From: Caulobacter sp. AP07
GTDB taxonomy: Bacteria; Pseudomonadota; Alphaproteobacteria; Caulobacterales; Caulobacteraceae
Assembly: GCF_000281955.1 (NCBI RefSeq)
Contig: NZ_AKKF01000008.1
Coordinates: 26,688-90,687, forward strand
Reading direction: 5' to 3'
DNA length: 64,000 bases
Below the pieces are notes generated by a model. It saw only the letters and a list, made by a program, of their open reading frames with translations. It did no database searches and was not told the DNA's origin. Every line of letters starts with the position of its first letter. Position 1 is the first letter of the stretch. Below, piece after piece: positions 49,786-57,266 of the stretch. Both the position numbers and the translations under genes were made by a program.

Positions 49786-52458
49786 TTAGAACTTGCCGCG
49801 CAGGGTCAGCGAGACGGTGCGGCCCCAGTGATAGATCTCCATCGGCTGGTCCTTGGTCTTGCCGTAGACGTAGCGGATCTCGTCAGTGAGGTTCGAGCCT
49901 TCCAAGGTCAGGGCGTAGTTCTTGGTCAGGTCGTAGGAGATCGAGCCGTCCAGCGAGCCGTAGGCGTCGATATAGGACTCGGCGGTCGTGACGCTGCCGG
50001 TGCCCGACAGGTAACGCGAGCGCCAGAACCAGCCGAGGCGGGCGGCCAGCGGGCCTTTTTCGTAGTAGCCGACCAGGTTGTAGCTGGTCTTGGACAGGCC
50101 GATCAGGTCGTCCTTGATCGCGCGATTGCCGGCGAAGTAGTTGGCCTTGCTGTCCACCAGGGTCAGCGAGGCCTGGACGCCCAGGCCATCGAACGGTCCC
50201 GGCAGGAAGGCCAGGCTCTGGTTGTAGGCCACTTCGACGCCGGTCAGCTTGGCGTCGCCGCCGTTGACGCTGGTCGACAGCAGGATGTCGCCGCGGCCGG
50301 GCGCCTGGATCGTGGTGTTCTGCTGGGTGATGTAGTCGTCCATCTTCTTGTAGAACACCGCGCCGGTCAGGGCCGTGGTCGGGGCCGGGTACCATTCCAG
50401 CGAAGCGTCCAACTGGTCGGCCAGGAACGGCTTCAGGGCGGGGTTGCCGCCGGAGCCGTTGGGCGAGTCGCGCGAGATGCTGATGCGCGGCGCGCTGTCG
50501 ACGACGTTGGGCCGGTTGATCACCCGCGAGGCGGCGAAGCGGGCGATCAGGTCGTCGCGCAGTTCGACCTTGACGTTCAGGCTGGGCAGCCAGTTGCCGT
50601 AGTCCTGCGGATAGGACACCGGCGTCAGCACGGGATTGTTGTTGGTGTCGGTGCTGGTCAGGGTGCCGCTCGCCACCTGCTCGGTCTTGGCGTAGCGCAC
50701 GCCCAGATTGCCGCTGACCGGCAGGCCGCCGACCTGGAACGCGAAATCGCCGCGGACATAGGCGCTGGAGATCTTCTGGTCGACGACGAACGAGTTGCGC
50801 GCGTCGGCGGCCGAGATCGGCTGGGCGGCGACGGCCGGCGTGAACAGGCTGTTGTAGAAGGCCGTGGTGGTCGGCGTGACCCAGTTACGCGGGGTGGCGC
50901 CGTCAAAGTCCGACAGGAAGCCCGAATAGGGCAGGGCCTCGTAGTAGGCCGAGCCCAGGGTGGTGACCGGGACGTTCAGGGCGCCGTTCAAGATCCAGTC
51001 GCGACGCCGATAGTCGCGCTTCAGGTTGTGCCGCTCGACGCCGGCCGCGATCTTGGTGAGCCAGCCATCGAAGGTGCGCCCGCCGTCCAGGCGGATGGTC
51101 TCGTCGGTATCGCGCGAATCCTTCCACGTGTAGTCGAAGGCCTGGCCGACGAAATTGGCCGGGTTGGTGTAGTCGACCGTGGTGGTCAACTGCGGGATCG
51201 ACTTGTAGCCGCGCGAGAAATCGTAGGTCAGCGGGCCGAAGAAGGCCATGCGGTTGCGCTTGGTGGCCTGGCCGTCCGGGTGATAGCTGCGGGCGCGCGA
51301 GAAGGCGTACTCGGCGTTGAAGTTCCAAGCGCCGGGCGTCCAGGCCTGCTTGAGGCCGACGGCGGTCAGGTCGTGGCGGTTGAGGCTGGCCTCGCGCGAG
51401 GCCATCCAGCGCACGTTGTTGATCGTGCCGCCGACCACCGTGTCGCCGACGACCTTCTGGCTGCCGGCCACGAAGACCGGGGTTCGGAAGGTGGTGTCGT
51501 CCGGGTAGATATCGAGGCCGAACTCGTCGTAGTCGACGTCCAGGCGGGTCACCAGCACATCGACGTCGGTCTGGAAGTCGCCGTTGGGCCGCCATTGGCC
51601 GGTCACCGCGCCGGAATAGAGCTTGCGATGCTCGGTCTCGATGGTCGGGCGGGTGCGCGCGGGGGTGTAGAGGCCCGTTCCAAGCACCGACTTGAACTTA
51701 TCGAGGTTCCAGCCGACCTGGTACAGGCGGTCGTTGCGCACGTGGCGCTCGTCGTACAGGCCCGAGGCCAGCAGGCCCAGGGTGTTGTCGGCGTTGGTCC
51801 AGGAGAGCAGGGCCGAGGCCGACGGATCGGCCTTCTTGCGCACGTCGCCATAGGTCTCGCGGATCGAGAAGGCGGCCTTGTGGCCGACGTCCAGCGGCTT
51901 GAAGGTCTTGATGTTGATGTTGCCGCCCAGGGCGCCTTCGTCCATGTCGGCCGTCGGGGTCTTAACCACCTCGATCTGCGAGATCAGCTCGGACGGCAGC
52001 ACCTCGAAGCGGAACTGGCGGCCCTTGGCGCCGCCGTTCTCGATCAGCTCGTTGACCGCGATCGAGCGGCCGTTGAGCTCGACATACTGGAACTGCGGGC
52101 CCAAGCCCCGGACGCTGACATAGAGGCCCGCGCCGCGCTGGCGGTCGATGGTCACGCCGGTGACCAGTTGCAGGGCCTCGGCGGCGTTGCGGGTCGGGAA
52201 TTTGCCGATGTCCTCGGCGTTGATGGCGTCCAGGTCATAGGCCGCCGAGCGCTTGAGCGCCGCCGCCGCCTGCAGGCTCTTGCCGTAGGAGGTGACGACG
52301 ATCTCTTCGACGGCCGACGCGTCGGCGGCGGGTTCGGCGGCCGGGGCCGCGGCGGGCTCGGCGGCGTGCGCCTGGGCGAGCCAGACGCCCTGGGCGGCGA
52401 AGGCGAGAATGGCGACGGCGCCCGCGCAGCGCGCCGGCTTGAACTTGGAGCGGATCAT
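49786..52458 (-). CDS. TonB-dependent receptor, transporter paralogue without STN domain
   Basis: This is an 890-residue outer-membrane transporter. It has a signal peptide (AGAVAILAFAAQGVWLAQAHA), an Ala/Pro/Glu-rich linker, a TonB box (VEEIVVTSYGKSL, about residue 51), a plug (AINAEDIGKFPTRNAAEALQ, VSVRGLGPQFQYVELNGRSI, EGALGGNINIKT) and a barrel ending TVSLTLRGKF. It is colinear and clearly homologous with the receptor at 54150-57011 over plug and barrel; shared stretches include DEFGLDIYPDD, LNRHDL, QAFDYTWKDSRDTDE and RRRDWILN. It lacks the N-terminal STN signalling domain of that partner. It starts 134 bases after fecR, behind a palindromic hairpin, and is followed by the phospholipase. 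Confidence 0.91.
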   Translation of the reverse strand: MIRSKFKPARCAGAVAILAFAAQGVWLAQAHAAEPAAAPAAEPAADASAVEEIVVTSYGKSLQAAAALKRSAAYDLDAINAEDIGKFPTRNAAEALQLVTGVTIDRQRGAGLYVSVRGLGPQFQYVELNGRSIAVNELIENGGAKGRQFRFEVLPSELISQIEVVKTPTADMDEGALGGNINIKTFKPLDVGHKAAFSIRETYGDVRKKADPSASALLSWTNADNTLGLLASGLYDERHVRNDRLYQVGWNLDKFKSVLGTGLYTPARTRPTIETEHRKLYSGAVTGQWRPNGDFQTDVDVLVTRLDVDYDEFGLDIYPDDTTFRTPVFVAGSQKVVGDTVVGGTINNVRWMASREASLNRHDLTAVGLKQAWTPGAWNFNAEYAFSRARSYHPDGQATKRNRMAFFGPLTYDFSRGYKSIPQLTTTVDYTNPANFVGQAFDYTWKDSRDTDETIRLDGGRTFDGWLTKIAAGVERHNLKRDYRRRDWILNGALNVPVTTLGSAYYEALPYSGFLSDFDGATPRNWVTPTTTAFYNSLFTPAVAAQPISAADARNSFVVDQKISSAYVRGDFAFQVGGLPVSGNLGVRYAKTEQVASGTLTSTDTNNNPVLTPVSYPQDYGNWLPSLNVKVELRDDLIARFAASRVINRPNVVDSAPRISISRDSPNGSGGNPALKPFLADQLDASLEWYPAPTTALTGAVFYKKMDDYITQQNTTIQAPGRGDILLSTSVNGGDAKLTGVEVAYNQSLAFLPGPFDGLGVQASLTLVDSKANYFAGNRAIKDDLIGLSKTSYNLVGYYEKGPLAARLGWFWRSRYLSGTGSVTTAESYIDAYGSLDGSISYDLTKNYALTLEGSNLTDEIRYVYGKTKDQPMEIYHWGRTVSLTLRGKF

Positions 52459-52570
52459 TTATCCCCCGATGGAATTTGGGCCCGCAGGGAGGCGGGTCGG
52501 GGAGGAAGAACGAAAGCTCGAGGGCGCGCCCTCAGTCGCGCGGCGGTGAAATATTTGCGACAGCCTGTTG

Positions 52571-52586
52571 AAAAGTCGGGACTTTT
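52571..52586 (-). terminator. Palindrome between fecR and the second receptor, possible attenuator
   Basis: AAAAGTC-GG-GACTTTT is a perfect inverted repeat seven bases after the fecR stop. In the minus-strand transcript the 3' arm ends in TTTT, so it resembles a short terminator. It could also be an operator for the downstream receptor promoter. Confidence 0.45.
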
Positions 52587-52592
52587 ATCCGT

Positions 52593-53588
52593 TCAAGGAC
52601 GAGTTTCGCCGGTCCCGGTGATGATCAGGTCGCCATTGGCCGCGATACGCGTGGCCACCGGCAGGCTGGCCTCCAGCACCGCGCGCGCATCCTCGATCCG
52701 ACCCACCTTCATCGATCCGGAAAGCCGCAAGGCGCCCAGCGCCGGATCGCCAAGGACGAAGCGTCGGCCCGCCGCGCGTGACAGTCGCTCGACGGCCTCG
52801 GCGAGGCTGGTGTCGGCGAACACCAACCGGCCGTCTTTCCACGCCGCGTCATTGACGACGTCGGCCCTCTCCATCCGGCCGCCCGTTTGGGCCCCCACAT
52901 AGCGTTCACCCGGTTTGAGCAACACATCGGGCGCGCCGGGCGCGCTGACCCGCAGGGATCCCTGCACCAGGGACACGGTCAGGCGTTGACCGCCGGTGAC
53001 GTTGAAGCGGGTGCCCAGCACCTTGAGCGTCCTGCCGGCCGTTGCGACGGTGAAGGGGCGGCGAGCGTCATGGCTGACCTCGAAGAAGGCGTCGCCATCG
53101 ACCAGCGCCACAGCGCGTTCGCGCCGCGACAGTCGGACCGCCAGGACGCCGCCGGGGCTGAGCGCGACATGGCTTCCATCCTCAAGCGCCAGGTGGGCGA
53201 TAGCGTGCTCGGGCGCGACGAACCGCTCCGTGTGGGGGTGATCGACCAGCACCACGCCGGCGACCAGGCCAGCGGCGGCCAGCCCAAGGCCGCCGGCCAG
53301 CCAGCGACGGGCGACGGGCGGGCGGCGACGATGGACGGACTGATCGAGGCCGGCGGCCAGGCGCGCCGAGCGTCGCAACTGGCGCACCGTCGGATCCTCC
53401 GCGGCCAGGCCGGCGGCCAGCCAGATTTCGCGGGTCTGGGCGATCTCGTCGCGCGCCGCGACCGAACTGGCGGCCCAGGCGTCGAGGCTGAGCTGCTCCA
53501 TCTCGGTCAACGGTCGCGACAGGCTGGCGGCGAGCAGTTGGCGCGGATCGGGACCAGGCGCTCCGGTGGGGGTGTCGTTAGAGGTCAT
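52593..53588 (-). CDS. FecR-type anti-sigma / sigma-regulator
   Basis: This is a 331-residue inner-membrane signal transducer. The cytoplasmic N-terminus (about 1-85, with LDAWAASSVAARDEIAQTRE like the FecR N-terminal DUF4880 region) binds the sigma factor. A transmembrane segment follows (WLAGGLGLAAAGLVAGVVLV), then the periplasmic FecR domain (GSHVALSPGGVLAVRLSRRE, GDAFFEVSHDARRPFTVATA, LKVLGTRFNVTGG, VSLVQGSLRVS). A C-terminal STN-like domain (LAEAVERLSRAAGRRFVLGD) may contact the receptor. It overlaps the sigma gene by 11 bases, so the two are made together. It should hold the ECF sigma inactive until the STN-bearing receptor reports substrate. Confidence 0.92.
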   Translation of the reverse strand: MTSNDTPTGAPGPDPRQLLAASLSRPLTEMEQLSLDAWAASSVAARDEIAQTREIWLAAGLAAEDPTVRQLRRSARLAAGLDQSVHRRRPPVARRWLAGGLGLAAAGLVAGVVLVDHPHTERFVAPEHAIAHLALEDGSHVALSPGGVLAVRLSRRERAVALVDGDAFFEVSHDARRPFTVATAGRTLKVLGTRFNVTGGQRLTVSLVQGSLRVSAPGAPDVLLKPGERYVGAQTGGRMERADVVNDAAWKDGRLVFADTSLAEAVERLSRAAGRRFVLGDPALGALRLSGSMKVGRIEDARAVLEASLPVATRIAANGDLIITGTGETRP

Positions 53589-54162
53589 GCTTGGATCCGA
53601 TCGCCTGGCGCAGCCGCGCCATGGCCGTCATCATGTGTTTTTCCACCGCGCTCACCGACAGGCCCAGGCGCATGGCGGCCTCGGCCTGGCTGAGGTTTTC
53701 GAACCGGCACAGCACGAAGACCGCCTTGACGTTGGGGTGCAGGGTGTCGAGGGCCGCGACCAGGGTGCGCAGGCGCTCGCGGCCGCTGAGCGCGGCCTCG
53801 GCGGAGGGCTCGTCGGCCGGGAGGGCGGGGTCGACCTCCACGTGATGGCCGCGCCGCCGCGAGCGTTCGTGGCGTTCGTGATCGACCAGGGCGTTGGCCG
53901 CCACCGTGAAGACCAGGCCGTCGGGATTGCCCCAGTGCAGGCGGGAAAATCGCCGTGACAGGCGCATGAAAACCTCCTGGGTCAGGTCCTCGGCGTCCTC
54001 GACGCCGACCGCGCGGCGTTGGAAGAAGCTCAGCAGGGGACGACGATAGCGTGAGACGAGCGTGTCGAACCGCGGCGCGCTTACCGCCGGCTGGACCGCG
54101 TCTGGCGCCGGCCCCTGGAGGGCGCCGTCCGGGGTCGGCGTGGGGAAGGTCAGAACGCCCAT
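53578..54162 (-). CDS. ECF sigma factor, FecI-like
   Basis: This is a 194-residue group-IV sigma factor. Region 2 is DTLVSRYRRPLLSFFQRR followed by EDAEDLTQEVFMRLSRRF (core and -10 recognition). Region 4 is LDTLHPNVKAVFVLCRFENL and SQAEAAMRLGLSVSAVEKHM (the -35 helix-turn-helix). The ATG at 54162 lies inside the last codons of the upstream receptor, overlapping it by 13 bases, with GAGG upstream; the longer frame from 54300 would lie wholly in the receptor gene. The likely targets are this operon and possibly the GH92 gene. Confidence 0.92.
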   Translation of the reverse strand: MGVLTFPTPTPDGALQGPAPDAVQPAVSAPRFDTLVSRYRRPLLSFFQRRAVGVEDAEDLTQEVFMRLSRRFSRLHWGNPDGLVFTVAANALVDHERHERSRRRGHHVEVDPALPADEPSAEAALSGRERLRTLVAALDTLHPNVKAVFVLCRFENLSQAEAAMRLGLSVSAVEKHMMTAMARLRQAIGSKHDL

Positions 54163-57011
54163 CTCAGCCTCGCGGACAGGTATCGGCCCCAGTGATGGGT
54201 TTCCATCGGCTGGTCTCGGGTCTCGCCATAGACGTACTTGCGTGCGTCCGTCAGGTTGACGCCCTCCAGCGACAGGGTCAGTTGACGATCGATCCGCCAT
54301 GACGCCGCGCCGTCGAGCGAGCCGAAGGCCTCCACGTGTGACGGGGCGGTGATCGAGCTGCCGATCGTCGCGAGGTATGGGCCGCGCCAGGCGTAGCCGA
54401 GACGGACCGAAGCCCGGCCGTGCTCATAGAAGGCCAGCAGGCTGTAGTTGGTGCGAGACAGGCCCAGGAGCGCATTGCGGATCACCCGGTCGCCGGCGAA
54501 ATAGTTGGCGCGGCTGCGCACCAGGGTCAGCGACCCCTGCACCCCCAGGCCGTCGAACGGAGAGGGCAGGGCCTTGAAGGTCTGGCTGTAGGCCACCTCG
54601 ACGCCCTGGATCCGCGCATCGCCGCCGTTGACGTTGGTCGACAGCAGAATCTCGCCGCGACCGGGCGCCTGGATGAAGGTGTTCTGGGCGGTGATGTAGT
54701 TGTCGAGCCGGCGGTCGAACACCGCGCCGGTCAAGGCGCCGCCTGATGCGAAATACCATTCCAGCGAGACGTCCAGCTGGGTGGCCAGGAACGGGTCCAG
54801 GTCCGGATTGCCGCCATTGGCGGTCGGGGTGTCGCGGGCCAGGGTGATGCGCGGCGCGTTGTCGACGACGTTGGGCCGGTTGACCACCCGCGAGGCGCCC
54901 AGGCGCAGCAGCAGGTCAGGGGCCAGGGCGATGCGCAGATTGGCGCTGGGCAGCCAGTTCCCATAGGATTTGCGCCATTCGGCGGGGATCGGATCGACCC
55001 CGCTGGACAGCACGCCCTTGGAGATCTGGTCCGTCTGGGCGTAGCGGACGCCCAGGTCGCCATCGACGGTCCGTCCGAACCACCGGCTGGAGAAATCGGC
55101 GCGCAGATAGGCCGAATAGATCTTCTCTTCGACAACGAACGAGTTGCGCAGATCCGACACCGACGGCGGCCGGACGGCGACGTCGGAGGTGAACAGGCGA
55201 TCGTAGAAGACCCTGGCGTTCGGCGCGACCCAACGGCGCGGCAGGTCGCCGGCGGTTCCCGCCAGGAAGTCCGAGAAGGGCGAATGGCCGTAATAGCTCG
55301 ATCCCAGGCCGGTCAGCGGCGCGCCGACCACGGTGTTCAGGATCCAGTCGCGGCGGCGATAGTCGCGCACCCGCCGGCGCTGCTCGACCCCGGCGCTGAG
55401 TTTTCCCAGCTCGCCGCCGAAGGTCCGCGTGACATCCAGCTTCAGCGCCTCGTCGGTGTCGCGGGAATCCTTCCACGTGTAGTCGAACGCCTGGCCGACG
55501 AACTGGCCGGGATCGGCGTAGTCGACCGGTGTGGCCAGGGTCGGCCCAGCGTGGCGGCCGCCGCCAAAGTCGTAACGCAGGGGGGCGAAGAAGGCCACGC
55601 GGGCGCGCACCGTGCCGCGGCCGTCCGGGTGGTAGCTGCGGGCCCGCGAATAGGCGTAGTCGCCCTCCAAGGCCCAGGGGCCCTGGCTCCAACGCTGATG
55701 CACCCCGAACGCGACCAGGTCATGGCGGTTGAGGCTGGTCTCGCGCGAGGCCATCCACCGCACATTGTCGATCGTTCCGGCCTGAACGGTGTCGCCGACC
55801 ACGGTCTGGCTTCCCGGAACGAACCTGGGCGCCGAGACGGTGGCGTCGTCCGGATAGATATCGAGGCCGAACTCGTCGTAGTGGGCGTTCAGGCGGGTCA
55901 GCAGCAGGTCCACGTCGGTCTGCCATGCCGCGGAGGGGCGCCACTGCAGCGCGAAGTCGCCGGAGATCAGGCGACGGTCCTCCAGCTCGATCGTCGGCCG
56001 CGTGCGCGATGGGGTGTAGAGCCCCGGACCCAGGACCGCCGTGAAGCGATCCAGGTTCCAGCCGGTCTGGTAGAGGCGGTCGTTGCGGATGCGTCGACGA
56101 TCGACGACAGCGGCGGCCAGCAGGCCCAGGCGGCCGCTGTCGTCGATCCAGCTCCAGACTCCGGAGGCGGAGGGATCAGCCCTGTCGCCCTGACCCACGG
56201 AAGCGCGAACCGAGATCGCCGCGCGCCGGCCCTGGTCCAGCGGCCTGAAGGTGCGCACGTCGATGTTTCCGCCCAGCGCGCCTTCGTCCATGTCGGCCGT
56301 CGTGGTCTTGGCCACCTCGATCCGGTCGATGGCGTCGGCCGGCAGCATCTCGAAGCGAAACTGCCGGCCGCGAAACCCGCCGTTCTCCACTAGGTCGTTC
56401 ATGGCCACCGAGCGACCGTTGAGCAGCACATTCTGGAACTGCGGGCCGAGGCCTCGAACGCTGACATAGAGCCCCACTCCGCGATGGCGTTCGAGGCTGA
56501 CCCCGGGCGCCAGTTGCAGGGCCTCGGCGGCGTTGACGGCGGGCAGGCGTGCGATGTCCTCGGCGCTGACGGCGTCCAGGCTGTAGGCCGCCTGACGCTT
56601 GAGCGTGATGGCGCGACCAAGGCTGGCGGCGTAGGGCGCGGTGACGACGATGGCGTCCACCGGCGCGGCGCCTTCCGGCTCCGGCTGGACCGGGCGTCGC
56701 GCGGGCGGCGTCGCCACGGCGGGTTCGAGGGCATAGATTCCAGGGCGCACCTTGCGCACCGCCAGGCCCTGTCCGGCCAGAAGGTCGGCCAAGCTCTGGG
56801 CCAGATCGGCCCCGCGACGGACCTGTCCGGCCTGCCTGCCCTCGACAAGACGAGGTTGAAAAAGAATCTGTATGTCACGTTCAACAGCCAGTTGGGTCAG
56901 GGCCGCGCCCAGGTCCCGGCGAACCTGTGCATGGCCTTGCGCCGGGAACGCAGCGGTCGCCGCCGCGATGATCGTGAGCAGCCCGGTGCGACCATCGAAT
57001 TTGCGTTGCAT
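54150..57011 (-). CDS. TonB-dependent receptor with STN signalling domain (FecA-like sensor)
   Basis: This is a 953-residue receptor, the first gene of the operon. After the signal peptide (LTIIAAATAAFPAQGHA) comes an STN domain (about 30-95; DLGAALTQLAVERDIQILFQ, LADLLAGQGLAVRKV), which signals to FecR. Then come a Pro-rich linker, a TonB box (VDAIVVTAPYAASL, about 112), a plug (VSAEDIARLPAVNAAEALQL, VSVRGLGPQFQNVLLNGRSV, EGALGGNIDVRT) and a barrel ending SARLRWAF. It is a full-length paralogue of the receptor at 49786-52458. The order receptor-sigma-fecR is the reverse of fecIRA, and the receptor and sigma genes overlap by 13 bases. Confidence 0.92.
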   Translation of the reverse strand: MQRKFDGRTGLLTIIAAATAAFPAQGHAQVRRDLGAALTQLAVERDIQILFQPRLVEGRQAGQVRRGADLAQSLADLLAGQGLAVRKVRPGIYALEPAVATPPARRPVQPEPEGAAPVDAIVVTAPYAASLGRAITLKRQAAYSLDAVSAEDIARLPAVNAAEALQLAPGVSLERHRGVGLYVSVRGLGPQFQNVLLNGRSVAMNDLVENGGFRGRQFRFEMLPADAIDRIEVAKTTTADMDEGALGGNIDVRTFRPLDQGRRAAISVRASVGQGDRADPSASGVWSWIDDSGRLGLLAAAVVDRRRIRNDRLYQTGWNLDRFTAVLGPGLYTPSRTRPTIELEDRRLISGDFALQWRPSAAWQTDVDLLLTRLNAHYDEFGLDIYPDDATVSAPRFVPGSQTVVGDTVQAGTIDNVRWMASRETSLNRHDLVAFGVHQRWSQGPWALEGDYAYSRARSYHPDGRGTVRARVAFFAPLRYDFGGGRHAGPTLATPVDYADPGQFVGQAFDYTWKDSRDTDEALKLDVTRTFGGELGKLSAGVEQRRRVRDYRRRDWILNTVVGAPLTGLGSSYYGHSPFSDFLAGTAGDLPRRWVAPNARVFYDRLFTSDVAVRPPSVSDLRNSFVVEEKIYSAYLRADFSSRWFGRTVDGDLGVRYAQTDQISKGVLSSGVDPIPAEWRKSYGNWLPSANLRIALAPDLLLRLGASRVVNRPNVVDNAPRITLARDTPTANGGNPDLDPFLATQLDVSLEWYFASGGALTGAVFDRRLDNYITAQNTFIQAPGRGEILLSTNVNGGDARIQGVEVAYSQTFKALPSPFDGLGVQGSLTLVRSRANYFAGDRVIRNALLGLSRTNYSLLAFYEHGRASVRLGYAWRGPYLATIGSSITAPSHVEAFGSLDGAASWRIDRQLTLSLEGVNLTDARKYVYGETRDQPMETHHWGRYLSARLRWAF

Positions 57012-57266
57012 GCTGCGCGCGAGGATCTCCGGCTTCGCCGACGCGAACCGATCCTGGTGTGACTAATCGGCTTGAGTGACGGATTGACGACACGCCAGCA
57101 GCGGGCGGCCCAAGATCGACGGGCGCGTCAAGTCGAGCTTGCGAAACAAAGCCTGGCCCGACACCGTCATGTTCCTCAGCGAGTGACTCACCGGTGATCC
57201 TCGCTCGGTGGATTCAGCGCTCTCGTTTGGCGGTGATTTGGCGAAGGGCGCGCAAGAGGCATGAAC
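57012..57266. other. Divergent promoter region, STN receptor / GH92
   Basis: These 255 bases should carry promoters for the receptor operon (leftward) and the GH92 gene (rightward). AAGAGG at 57254-57259 is the GH92 ribosome-binding site. I could not pick out a convincing ECF -35/-10 pair by eye. Confidence 0.5.

Noticed and set aside
49276..52902. Plus-strand frame of 1208 codons opposite the second TonB receptor
   Set aside because: It is antisense to the receptor and spans parts of three real genes. No signal peptide, domain or ribosome-binding site is visible.
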